Shown piece by piece: positions 1 through 6,449 of a stretch of 14,980 nt of DNA. Source of the stretch: Candidatus Bathyarchaeota archaeon (lineage in GTDB: Archaea; Thermoproteota; Bathyarchaeia; Bathyarchaeales; B26-1); assembly GCA_018396795.1 (NCBI GenBank), contig JAGTRH010000013.1, positions 1-14,980 on the forward strand, read 5' to 3'. The position numbers were made by a program, and so were the translations under genes. How positions within the stretch are numbered: the first letter of the stretch is position 1; each line of letters begins with the position of its first letter. Below the pieces are notes generated by a model, which had not been told where the DNA came from, did not search any database, and saw only the letters and a program-made list of their open reading frames with translations.

Positions 1-177
1 GCCTCTCTCACCATGATCGATAATGCCGTGGTAAAGGAAGCTTGCGGAGAAGATTGTTTTACCCGTGCCGGGGTTCCCAGCAAGTATTATAAGGCTGCCT
101 TTTGGGAAGCCTCCTCCGATAATCTCATTCAATCCGCTTATTCCGCTTGGAACCCTCTCAATATTAGCCGCCTTCAT
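1..177 (-). CDS. KaiC-like RecA-superfamily ATPase, N-terminal fragment
   Basis: Only the first 59 codons lie in the window; the gene continues past position 1. The translation begins MKAANIERVPSGISGLNEII and carries a clear Walker A motif, GNPGTGKT, at residues 34-41, after the 'P-x-G-I-x-G-L-[DN]' lead-in and 'GGGFPKGSLIIL' beta strand typical of archaeal KaiC-domain proteins. Such proteins are ATPases of the RecA fold, and many archaeal ones have unknown signalling or regulatory roles. The ATG at 177-175 overlaps the stop (TGA, 176-174) of the upstream minus-strand gene by the ATGA arrangement, so the two are very probably cotranscribed and translationally coupled. Whether this is a single- or double-domain KaiC, or a RadA-like paralogue, cannot be decided from the fragment. 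Confidence 0.88.
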   Translation of the reverse strand, partial: MKAANIERVPSGISGLNEIIGGGFPKGSLIILAGNPGTGKTIFSASFLYHGIIDHGERG

Positions 178-539
178 TCCGACACCTTCCTCGGGTTAAG
201 TGAAACGTGATTTTTAACTTCATTTATGTAGTCTGGAAAATTATAGTTCTTCCTTAACCTAAGCTCTAGACCAACCTTTATATACAAATTCTCTATTATC
301 AAGTCCTCTATTATAACTGATCCAATGCCGATTATTTCTCGTAGAGCCTCGGAGAATGTGTGAGGCTTCTCGGGTATATCATCTAGATCCAAGCCATATT
401 TCCCTTTCATAACTTTAATAATGCTTTCAAGCCCCCGTCTCCCAAAAATGCTTAGCATAACCTCCTTAGCCACCCCACTGATCACCTCATTTACATGCTT
501 CTCCCGCCTCCCATCATCTTCCCCAGCCACTTCAATCAC
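174..539 (-). CDS. Small conserved-looking archaeal protein coupled to KaiC-like ATPase
   Basis: A 121-residue soluble, charged, mostly helical protein starting at GTG (539-537); an in-frame TAG lies directly before it, so no longer start is possible, although GTG at 530 is an alternative. There is no signal peptide or membrane helix. The central part (about residues 35-95) has a 'KYGLDLDDIPEKPHTFSEAL' stretch followed by 'G-S-V-I-I-E-D-L-I-I-E-N-L-Y'. From memory this resembles small archaeal output domains of the NitrOD5 kind found in TACK signalling proteins, but I cannot verify that. The stop overlaps the ATG of the KaiC-like ATPase, so the protein is likely made with it and may act with it. 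A weak TATA-like AGTAAAATT lies about 20-25 nt before the GTG, suggesting a leaderless mRNA. Confidence 0.72.
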   Translation of the reverse strand: MIEVAGEDDGRREKHVNEVISGVAKEVMLSIFGRRGLESIIKVMKGKYGLDLDDIPEKPHTFSEALREIIGIGSVIIEDLIIENLYIKVGLELRLRKNYNFPDYINEVKNHVSLNPRKVSE

Positions 540-768
540 CTACTGCAACATCACGCGAATTTTACTGCGGAAACCTAGTACACAGCGACGTTATCCATAC
601 ACTATAGAGAGTCGGAAAGATTCCTCCGCCTAATTTTCCATGATTGATCTACAAACTTAGTCGCCTTATAAATCTGGTAGAACAAAGTATTTATACAAAA
701 AATATATATGCAAAACAAAGATTTTTGAGATTAATTTCTAAATCGAATTCCACGCCTGAATACACAGT

Positions 769-779
769 GTTAAAATAAA
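769..779 (+). promoter_or_regulatory. TATA-like box for the beta-helix gene
   Basis: GTTAAAATAAA at 769-779 would place transcription start near 797-805. That leaves a leader of about 45 nt containing the GGAGGG at 836-841, which supports translation from the ATG at 847 rather than the ATG at 796. Confidence 0.35.
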
Positions 780-823
780 TGAGAGACAATTTTATATGGT
801 GGCGGGATTAATATTGTCTCTCA
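780..823. repeat. Perfect 11-bp inverted repeat at predicted promoter
   Basis: TGAGAGACAAT (780-790) and ATTGTCTCTCA (813-823) are exact reverse complements with a 22-nt spacer; arm centres are 33 bp apart, about three helical turns. The element lies just downstream of the TATA-like box and spans the expected transcription start. It could be an operator for a dimeric regulator binding both arms, or form a hairpin in a longer transcript. Confidence 0.5.
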
Positions 824-846
824 AAAAAATTCCATGGAGGGATTAC

Positions 847-1935
847 ATGCGCTTCCATGTCGTCGCCGCATTTTTGGTCGTCTTATCCGTGCTTGTTCTC
901 GCTCCAGTAAGGTTAGATGGTATTTCCCTCACGTCTCATGAGCCGATCCGTATAACCAGCAACTCGGAGTTTACTTCTGCTAATGGAGTGGTTAGCGGGG
1001 CTGGAACACTTGATGATCCATATATTATTGAGGGCTGGGAGATAACCGAAGCAGTCGTAGGCGTGGATTATGGGATATGGCTTGAGAACACCGATGCCTA
1101 CGTGGTTATAAGAAACTGCTTGATCATCCCACCTTACACTGGCATCAGGCTTGAACATGTAGCAAACGTGTTTATTGAAAATGTTACGGTGAGAGGTGGT
1201 CATCAAGGCATATATATTTATGACTCAGCAGGGATTACAATTTTAAATAGCGACATAAGCCATGTTGTCGGCGACGCCATTTTTCTGTTTTCTTCATCAG
1301 ATGTTAAGGTGGTCAATTGCCTTATTGGAGAAGGCCGATATCATTCTTTATACATGGAAAAGATAAGAGACGCAAAGGTTGAAGACTGCGACATCTATGG
1401 TAGTCTCTACGGGATTTACGCCGAGGGGTCAGAGCGCGTTTTAATACGCAACTGCAATGTACATAACAACCTCGGAGATGGAATATACTTCTACGTAGTC
1501 ATCAATGGAACAATCTCAAACTGCCAAGTCCACTTCAATGAGGAGCATGGGATATACTTGGACTCCTCAGATTGGATAACGGTGGAGTATTGCGATATAA
1601 GAAATAGCTCGTTGGGCATATGGCTTAATCCCGCATTTAACTGTGAAATCCATCATAACAACTTTATCAACATCTATAGTAATGCGCAGGACGATGGGCA
1701 ACAGAATAATTGGGACAAAAACTACTGGAGCAATTACCACGGTGTAGACGCGAATAATGATGGATATGGTGACTCACCATACCAGATACCTGGAAGTGCT
1801 AATGCCAAAGACAACAAGCCATTAATGCAAATCATTCCAGAATCCCCACATATCGTGATGCTTGCACTTATGATGGTAGCATTATCCATTCTTATGGCTG
1901 AAAAGATAAACATGAAGAATAAACCCTGTAAGTGA
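847..1935 (+). CDS. NosD/CASH-type beta-helix surface protein with C-terminal anchor
   Basis: A 362-residue predicted extracytoplasmic protein. I chose the ATG at 847 because GGAGGG (836-841) sits 5 nt before it and because it begins a clean signal peptide (MRFHVVAAFLVVLSVLVLAP). An in-frame ATG at 796 would put 17 charged or mixed residues before the signal and lacks a ribosome site. After the signal comes 'GAGTLDDPYIIEGWEI', the usual entry to archaeal right-handed parallel beta-helix proteins. It is followed by about ten 22-24-residue turns of the 'V-x-I-x-N-C-x-[IV]' type (roughly residues 75-285) and the NosD-like 'NNWDKNYWSNY…DANNDGYGDSPYQI' closing block. A hydrophobic helix (about 334-352) followed by a lysine-rich tail anchors the C-terminus. 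Ligand unknown: the family includes NosD, carbohydrate-binding or -cleaving and adhesive proteins. No catalytic residues are evident. The ABC genes follow 236 nt downstream. Confidence 0.86.
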   Translation: MRFHVVAAFLVVLSVLVLAPVRLDGISLTSHEPIRITSNSEFTSANGVVSGAGTLDDPYIIEGWEITEAVVGVDYGIWLENTDAYVVIRNCLIIPPYTGIRLEHVANVFIENVTVRGGHQGIYIYDSAGITILNSDISHVVGDAIFLFSSSDVKVVNCLIGEGRYHSLYMEKIRDAKVEDCDIYGSLYGIYAEGSERVLIRNCNVHNNLGDGIYFYVVINGTISNCQVHFNEEHGIYLDSSDWITVEYCDIRNSSLGIWLNPAFNCEIHHNNFINIYSNAQDDGQQNNWDKNYWSNYHGVDANNDGYGDSPYQIPGSANAKDNKPLMQIIPESPHIVMLALMMVALSILMAEKINMKNKPCK

Positions 1936-2127
1936 CCTCTCATCTGAAAACAAATATTTAATAGCGAAATGGAAAAGCCATGTTCCACTTATTAAGTTGC
2001 TTTCATGCTCTTAAACGTCAGAGAAACTGATTACGATTCTCTTAAAACATGAGTGGAATGCTCTTTTTACCGTGTTAAAATTTTTAGTTTCACGAAGCAT
2101 TTATGCAGAACATTTGCTGAATCTTCC

Positions 2128-2140
2128 ATATAAATTTATA
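2128..2140 (+). promoter_or_regulatory. TATA-like box for the ABC operon
   Basis: ATATAAATTTATA at 2128-2140 lies 31 nt before the ATG at 2172. It is a good archaeal core promoter and implies a very short leader. It suggests the ABC pair can be transcribed independently of the beta-helix gene. Confidence 0.55.
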
Positions 2141-2171
2141 TTCCTGATTTCAGATTCTTTTGGCTTAAGAG

Positions 2172-2930
2172 ATGTTTAAAATCATGAGAGACTTTGCAAT
2201 TTTAACGGATAATGTTACTAAGAGGTTTGAAGATGTTGTCGCCGTTGATCATGTTAGTTTATATGTAGAGAAGGGAGAACTTTTTGGTTTGCTTGGCCCT
2301 AACGGCGCGGGTAAAACTACGACTATAAATATTCTTTCTGGGCTTTTGAAACCAACAAGTGGTTATGCTATTGTAGGCGGTTACAATGTGCAGAAAGAGA
2401 ATGCAAAAGTTAGAGAAGTTATAGGTGTCTGTCCTCAAGAAACTGCCATCTACCCTTATTTGACAGGAGCGGAGAACATAGAGCTTTTCGGAAATCTATA
2501 CGCTCTCGACAAAAATACACTTAGTAAAAGAAAAGATATGCTTCTCGAAAGAATGGAACTCACTCAAGATGCAAAAAGAAGAGTAGAAAAATATAGTGGT
2601 GGCATGAAACGTAGGTTAAGTCTCATCCTAGCATTAATTCATGATCCACAAATCGTATTTCTGGATGAACCTACCATCGGAATGGATCCTCAGTCGCGCC
2701 GTGCTGTCTGGGATTTTATGAGAGAACTAAAGAATGAGGGAAAAACCATCTTTTTAACTACTCATTACATGGAGGAGGCTGAGGAGCTTTGTGACCGCGT
2801 TGGTATAATCGACCATGGAAAGATTATAGCCCTTGATACTCCAGGGGAATTGATCTCAAAGAACAAAGTTAAGAACTTAGAGGAAGTTTTCATAAAATTC
2901 ACTGGACGAAAGATAAGGGAGGAACTCTAA
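2172..2930 (+). CDS. ABC-2 type transporter ATP-binding protein
   Basis: A 252-residue cytoplasmic ATPase of the DrrA/NosF/CcmA-like group that powers ABC-2 permeases. Seen directly: Walker A GPNGAGKTT (42-50), Q-loop 'CPQETAIYPYLTGAENI', ABC signature YSGGMKRRL, Walker B 'IVFLDEPTIGMDP', and the H-loop 'FLTTHYMEEAEELCDR'. The nucleotide-binding domain is complete and shorter than DrrA proteins, which carry a C-terminal extension. Start at ATG 2172 follows a TATA-like box; no Shine-Dalgarno is visible. An internal ATG at codon 5 is an equally possible start on a leaderless message. The permease begins 1 nt after the stop, so the two form a transporter half each. The substrate is not predictable: drugs, lipids, or delivery to the preceding beta-helix protein are all possible. 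Confidence 0.95.
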   Translation: MFKIMRDFAILTDNVTKRFEDVVAVDHVSLYVEKGELFGLLGPNGAGKTTTINILSGLLKPTSGYAIVGGYNVQKENAKVREVIGVCPQETAIYPYLTGAENIELFGNLYALDKNTLSKRKDMLLERMELTQDAKRRVEKYSGGMKRRLSLILALIHDPQIVFLDEPTIGMDPQSRRAVWDFMRELKNEGKTIFLTTHYMEEAEELCDRVGIIDHGKIIALDTPGELISKNKVKNLEEVFIKFTGRKIREEL

Positions 2931-2931
2931 A

Positions 2932-4089
2932 ATGAAGCTTCAGCGAGTTACGGCTTTAATCAATAAAGAATTGAAGAGGACATTTCGTGAGCCAGCTGTG
3001 CTCTTCATGATATTTCTCTTCCCGGCAGTTTTCGTGTTAACTTTCGGCGCCGCATTTGGCGGTTTAGGAAGCACTCAACCCGCTTACTCCATAGGCATAG
3101 TCAATTTGGATCAAACAAGTATGGCAAACCTCACGCGATCCTTCATAGAGGCATTATCCGCCACAAAAATACTGAGCATTCAAGTTTATGTTGATAATCA
3201 AACGGCTCAAATCGACCTATCTCAGGGTAAAGTTCAAGCGGTCTTGATAATCCCCGGCGAGTTTAGTCAAAGCCTAGTTTCTTATAGTATGGCACCGGAT
3301 GACCCAAGTAAATGGATAAACGCTACTGTTTCCCTTCACCTAGATAAGGGTTCAATTATCGCGACTCAAGCTATACCGCCTATAATACAGCAGGTCTTAG
3401 CAGCGTTTACAGATCGAAATCAGCAAGCGTCTTCAAGGCCCATAATTCTGCAAATTGCGTCATTAGTGGAGGCAAAAAAGACATCTGCCTTTGAGTTTAT
3501 GGCACCCGGCATGTTCACTTTTGCATCTATCTTCATCTTAATGATGGTTGCCCAATCCTTTACACAAGATCGAGAAAATGGTATGCTGAGAAGAATGCGA
3601 TTGACACCCACAACCCCAACAGAGTTCATTATGAGTCAGGTTTTATCCTATATGTTCATAGCCTTTATTCAAGCAGTTCTCGTCTTCATTACGACTTACC
3701 TTATGGGTTTCAGGCCGAATGTAGGATCCCCAGTTTACATCATGGCTTTCATTCTCGTACTAATCTTCTCCTTATCCAATGTAGGCTTCGGATTAATTAC
3801 AGCCACCGTAGCCAAAACATCCGATGCAGCAACGGGAATCGCCTTTCTTTTTGTGCTTCCACAACTGTTTTTAGGCACGTTTGTCGGGGCTTCGCTATCC
3901 TCTTACGCTCAAGTAGTCAGTAAATTCGTGCCTAGCTACTATGTTACTGACGCTTTAACTTCGCTTTTCTTAAGGGAAGCCACTATCACCAGTCCAACCA
4001 TATTATTCGATATGGTTGTCGCCGCTTCTTCATGCGTAATCATTCTGACAGTAGGCATATCCCTTTACGCAAAATACTGCAAAATCTAA
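2932..4089 (+). CDS. ABC-2 type transporter permease
   Basis: A 385-residue integral membrane protein with six predicted helices: one at about 21-44, a large extracytoplasmic segment (about 48-188), then five helices in the C-terminal half (about 192-212, 235-257, 267-290, 297-318 and 355-378). This TM1-large loop-TM2-6 plan is that of the DrrB/YbhR-like ABC-2 exporters. Landmarks include 'FREPAVLFMIFLFPAVFVL' in helix 1, the 'DRENGMLRRMRLTPTTPTEF' coupling-helix region after helix 2, and 'FVPSYYVTDAL' before the last helix. GGGAGG (2917-2922) inside the end of the ATPase gene sits 9 nt before the ATG. The 1-nt gap makes cotranslation with the ATPase very likely. The substrate is unknown. Confidence 0.94.
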   Translation: MKLQRVTALINKELKRTFREPAVLFMIFLFPAVFVLTFGAAFGGLGSTQPAYSIGIVNLDQTSMANLTRSFIEALSATKILSIQVYVDNQTAQIDLSQGKVQAVLIIPGEFSQSLVSYSMAPDDPSKWINATVSLHLDKGSIIATQAIPPIIQQVLAAFTDRNQQASSRPIILQIASLVEAKKTSAFEFMAPGMFTFASIFILMMVAQSFTQDRENGMLRRMRLTPTTPTEFIMSQVLSYMFIAFIQAVLVFITTYLMGFRPNVGSPVYIMAFILVLIFSLSNVGFGLITATVAKTSDAATGIAFLFVLPQLFLGTFVGASLSSYAQVVSKFVPSYYVTDALTSLFLREATITSPTILFDMVVAASSCVIILTVGISLYAKYCKI

Positions 4090-4112
4090 ACTAAAAGACA
4101 CAAGGTGGATTG

Positions 4113-4181
4113 ATGAATCATGAAAAACTTGATATTGCTTCGCAATATGCGAACAAGAATGCAAGATGCTGCCACATTTAA
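4113..4181 (+). CDS. Possible 22-residue peptide ORF
   Basis: ATG at 4113 is preceded by AGGTGGAT (4103-4110), a fair but very close ribosome site, and opens a 22-codon frame (MNHEKLDIASQYANKNARCC…) ending at TAA 4179-4181. It lies between the permease and the flavodoxin. A perfect 7-bp hairpin, ATATTGC-TTC-GCAATAT (4132-4148), lies inside it, so the stretch may instead be an RNA structure at the end of the ABC transcript. I do not recognise the peptide. Confidence 0.15.
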   Translation: MNHEKLDIASQYANKNARCCHI

Positions 4182-4225
4182 AATCTTAAAAAGTTTAAAG
4201 AGTATTATAATAGGGGGTTGAAACA

Positions 4226-4687
4226 ATAAAAATAGTTATCATTTTTGAGTCACGTTACGGCAATACAAGGCGCGTGGCTAAAGAGATAATGGTGGGGGCA
4301 AATGAGGTTGGTGGAGTGGAGGTTTCTTTAAAAGAACTGAGGGAAGTGGACATTAGCAGAATTCCGGAATACGACGTGATTCTAATTGGTTCACCGAATC
4401 ATATGGGTGGGCCAACAAGGGGCATTAAGGGTTTCATCTCTAAGCTTGGTGAGCTGCAATTAGAGGGAAAAAAGTTTGCTGTATTCGATACATATATGGG
4501 AAGGGATTTCGAGAAGGCTGTAAGAAAGATGGAGAAACAGATAAGCGAGAGAGATACTGGTTTGAAGCGGATAGTAGCTGGCTTATCCATAAAAGTTAAG
4601 GGGATTAAAGGGCCCGTCGAGGAAAGCGAGCTTCCTAAATGCAAAGATTTTGGGAGGAGCATAGCAGCTCAGCTTAAAGAGAGTTGA
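4226..4687 (+). CDS. Flavodoxin-like FMN protein, apparent ATA start
   Basis: A 153-residue single-domain flavodoxin-fold protein, expected to bind FMN and act as a cytoplasmic electron carrier or flavoprotein. The first beta strand and FMN-phosphate loop are encoded as '(I)KIVIIFESRYGNTRRVAKEI'. They extend upstream of the first canonical start in frame, a GTG at 4274 that would cut the domain off after the phosphate loop. Reading back from there, the only sensible initiation point is ATA at 4226-4228, which follows GGGGGTTGA (4213-4221), a near match to GGAGGTGA; an in-frame TAG at 4211-4213 limits the frame. The second FMN loop, 'IGSPNHMGGPTRGIKGFI', and the 'FDTYMG' strand are present. 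So the gene either uses a rare start codon or has a mutated or miscalled ATG. The next gene begins immediately downstream. Confidence 0.85.
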   Translation: MKIVIIFESRYGNTRRVAKEIMVGANEVGGVEVSLKELREVDISRIPEYDVILIGSPNHMGGPTRGIKGFISKLGELQLEGKKFAVFDTYMGRDFEKAVRKMEKQISERDTGLKRIVAGLSIKVKGIKGPVEESELPKCKDFGRSIAAQLKES

Positions 4688-4725
4688 TGAAATATTGCGT
4701 GAATAAAAAGGAGGATCAGGGAAAA

Positions 4726-5097
4726 ATGGTTAAGAAAATTATTTTCGTTGGTTTTCTGTGGATTCTTCAATCTGTTGGCAGAATCTTCTTCGCAGCACTT
4801 GGCACGCCTGGAGGAATGGGTCAATTTTTAGACGCCCCTATCTCCTACACAATTTCTCTTACGCTTTTCATAATGTTTTTATCCTTGGGAGTTTTCGGAT
4901 TTATCGCCGCTTTCGGTCTCTTAATGGGGCGAAAATGGGGCTTTTGGATCACGATACTAGTAAGTGTTGCAACTATTGCTTTCGACTTATGGGGATTAAC
5001 AATACAATCCTCAGCTGCTATTGGCTTCGTTATACCACTAATATCCATTCTAACCCTATATCCTAAGAAGTCGCAACTGCTTGCCACCATGAGATAA
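4726..5097 (+). CDS. Small four-helix membrane protein
   Basis: A 123-residue protein with four predicted membrane helices (about 4-24, 38-60, 66-86 and 93-112) and short loops; residues such as 'RKWGFW' between helices 2 and 3 suggest a cytoplasmic positive loop. I placed the start at ATG 4726 because AAGGAGG (4708-4714) lies 11 nt upstream. A longer frame from TTG 4684 or ATG 4687, overlapping the flavodoxin stop, would add a hydrophilic 13-14 residues and has no ribosome site of its own. I do not recognise the family; the overall look is of small archaeal/bacterial DUF2127-like or DoxX-like membrane proteins, with no motif to decide. It is probably cotranscribed with the flavodoxin. Confidence 0.72.
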   Translation: MVKKIIFVGFLWILQSVGRIFFAALGTPGGMGQFLDAPISYTISLTLFIMFLSLGVFGFIAAFGLLMGRKWGFWITILVSVATIAFDLWGLTIQSSAAIGFVIPLISILTLYPKKSQLLATMR

Positions 5098-5147
5098 GAT
5101 CCACATCTTTCTTAAATCTACAGATACCTCTGTCAGACTACATTCGT

Positions 5148-5332
5148 ATGCTGGTTTGAGGGCTTGAAAGATGTAGTGATAAGTTAGGAAAAATAGAACT
5201 TAAAGACAGCATTAAAGACATATCAGTATATGGATTAATTTATGTTGACAGAGGCTGCCTATGACAGATGAGTTAACGAGGCTTAAGATTCTCCTAAAGA
5301 GATTTATGGAAAAATGTGGGAATAAAGATTAA
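5148..5332 (+). pseudogene. Possible gene remnant or tiny coupled ORFs
   Basis: Within the 274-nt gap after the membrane protein, a frame starting ATG 5148 is stopped after three codons. It then stays open for 34 codons (5160-5261, containing 'IKDISVYGLIYVDRGCL') to a TGA at 5262. That stop overlaps an ATG at 5261 (ATGA), which opens a 23-codon frame (MTDELTRLKILLKRFMEKCG…, ending 5332) with GAGG 6 nt before it. The translations look protein-like but are broken by a stop and a frame change, so a decayed gene is one reading. Chance open frame is the other. I do not recognise the product. Confidence 0.25.
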
Positions 5333-5371
5333 AGGGGATAAAGGAAAGGGAACAATAATTGGAGGAATTTT

Positions 5372-5827
5372 ATGCCATTTACTAGTTACCACCTTGGAAT
5401 ATCCCTCTTAATAGGGTATTTGTTGCGCAGAAGACTTAACTGGCCAACTCTTATCTTGTCTAGTATTATTGTAGATTTTGAGCCTCTAATAGCCATTGTT
5501 GCAGGACTAGATTATCCTCCACACAGCCTACTTCATACATTTCTTGCATCGATGCTTGGAGGTGCCTTGGTAGGGTTCATCTTATATTTGGTTAGAGAAC
5601 AGGTAACACCATACTTAGCGGACTTAGCCCTAGTAGACAAAAAGGGCTCTCTTAAATCATTTATCTTAGCTGGTATTGTGGGCTGGGCTTCCCATGTACT
5701 TTTTGACTCGCCATTATATCCTGAAATGAAGCCCTTTTATCCACTCAGCTTTAACCCTATGTTTCGCCCCGAGTTCCATCAAATACTCTTCCACGTTTAT
5801 ATCTTACTCTCTCTAGCCGGGTGCTAG
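5372..5827 (+). CDS. Membrane-bound metal-dependent hydrolase-like protein (YdjM/DUF457-like), probably frameshifted
   Basis: Start ATG 5372 with GGAGG (5361-5365) 6 nt upstream. The 151 residues begin 'MPFTSYHLGISLLIGYLLRR' and contain conserved-looking polar residues inside or beside membrane helices: H7, 'VDFEP' (about 31-35), 'PPHSLLHTF' and 'WASHVLFDSPLYPEMKPFYP'. This pattern is that of archaeal relatives of the YdjM/DUF457 'inner membrane metal-dependent hydrolase' group; its true function is uncertain. The frame ends inside what should be the last membrane helix ('FHVYILLSLAG-C-stop'). The same helix continues without interruption in the frame starting at 5821 ('VLVYPIHLY'). One extra G in the GGG at 5819-5821 would fuse the two into a 223-residue protein. 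Confidence 0.8.
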   Translation: MPFTSYHLGISLLIGYLLRRRLNWPTLILSSIIVDFEPLIAIVAGLDYPPHSLLHTFLASMLGGALVGFILYLVREQVTPYLADLALVDKKGSLKSFILAGIVGWASHVLFDSPLYPEMKPFYPLSFNPMFRPEFHQILFHVYILLSLAGC

Positions 5828-6042
5828 TCTACCCCATTCACTTATACAGTACTCTGAGAAGTGAAAGTAGGGCAGCAGCTGGGTTTAGTGTAGGTCTTGT
5901 TTTGGTTGGTTTAGGTGCCATAACTATCCCAGCGGACATATTATGCCACGTAGGTTTCCTCCTTATTGTTGCTGGCTTCTTCATGCTAGCCTATGGTTTA
6001 AAAAGATTAATGCCCCGATTGTCTAGGCGAATATTTTCATGA
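5821..6042 (+). CDS. Membrane protein frame, likely C-terminal part of the preceding gene
   Basis: This 73-codon frame opens with GTG at 5821, overlaps the end of the preceding gene by 7 nt and has no ribosome-binding site. Its first residues, 'VLVYPIHLYSTLRSES', complete the helix cut short in the upstream frame, which argues that it is the continuation of that gene after a 1-nt deletion rather than an independent gene. It then encodes two more membrane helices (about 22-38 and 41-60) and a basic C-terminus. If it is a separate gene, its translation would have to be coupled to termination at 5827. Confidence 0.55.
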   Translation: MLVYPIHLYSTLRSESRAAAGFSVGLVLVGLGAITIPADILCHVGFLLIVAGFFMLAYGLKRLMPRLSRRIFS

Positions 6043-6045
6043 TTT

Positions 6046-6393
6046 ATGATGTTGACTACAGCTGCTTCTCTAACCTATTTAGCAAGTCCAAATATGCTTA
6101 GGCTAACCCTGGAACAGTACATTAGCGGGTTTTATAGGTCGGGCTTCTCTATAATCTTAATGATCTCATATATCATCTCCCTAGCGTCTTTAGCCATACT
6201 ATGGCCAGCGCTAAGGCTACTCCAAAAAAATCTAAGCGATTATGCACTTTCATTGTCACTAAATCTATTAATTCTCGGGTGGATCTTGGCTCCGCTACTA
6301 ATTCCACTGTTCATGGTTGCATTAGCATACCTTATAATTGTAATTAAGACGCCACATGTGCTCAGATATCTAAGAGAAGAAACACTAACCTAA
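6046..6393 (+). CDS. Small integral membrane protein, unrecognised
   Basis: A 115-residue hydrophobic protein starting at ATG 6046 (or ATG 6049), 3 nt after the preceding stop, with no visible Shine-Dalgarno; tight spacing implies cotranscription. Three predicted helices (about 32-55 and two within 68-102) and a basic C-terminal tail ('KTPHVLRYLREE'). No motif or catalytic residue is evident and I do not recognise the family. The start is uncertain because the first 25 residues are only moderately hydrophobic. Confidence 0.6.
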   Translation: MMLTTAASLTYLASPNMLRLTLEQYISGFYRSGFSIILMISYIISLASLAILWPALRLLQKNLSDYALSLSLNLLILGWILAPLLIPLFMVALAYLIIVIKTPHVLRYLREETLT

Positions 6394-6449
6394 TACTTAG
6401 TATATTAATTAAGAAATTAAGATAATTTTACATTTACATTCAACAAATC

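Larger units (their letters stand above)
540..846. other. Intergenic region, AT-rich, divergent promoters
   Basis: About 307 bases separate the minus-strand small gene from the plus-strand beta-helix gene. It holds several AT-rich TATA-like stretches (around 664-672, 689-712 and 769-779) and the inverted repeat at 780-823. I find no convincing coding sequence: a plus-strand frame running through it (421-633) lies mostly antisense to the small gene and has no family resemblance. Confidence 0.5.

Noticed and set aside
13..210. 65-codon plus-strand frame at the left edge
   Set aside because: It is antisense to the start of the KaiC-like ATPase, whose Walker A motif is unmistakable on the minus strand.
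421..633. 70-codon plus-strand frame
   Set aside because: It is mostly antisense to the KaiC-coupled small gene; the translation is Ser/Thr/Pro-rich and low in complexity.
796..846. Upstream ATG at 796 as the start of the beta-helix protein
   Set aside because: It has no ribosome site, lies at or before the predicted transcription start and would hide the signal peptide behind 17 extra residues. ATG 847 has GGAGGG at ideal distance.
1983..2067. TTCCACT/AGTGGAA inverted repeat (1983-1989 and 2052-2058) followed by a T-run as a terminator
   Set aside because: The arms are only 7 bp and 62 nt apart, likely by chance in this AT-rich gap. The T-run alone (2061-2067) might still end transcription, but I cannot support it.
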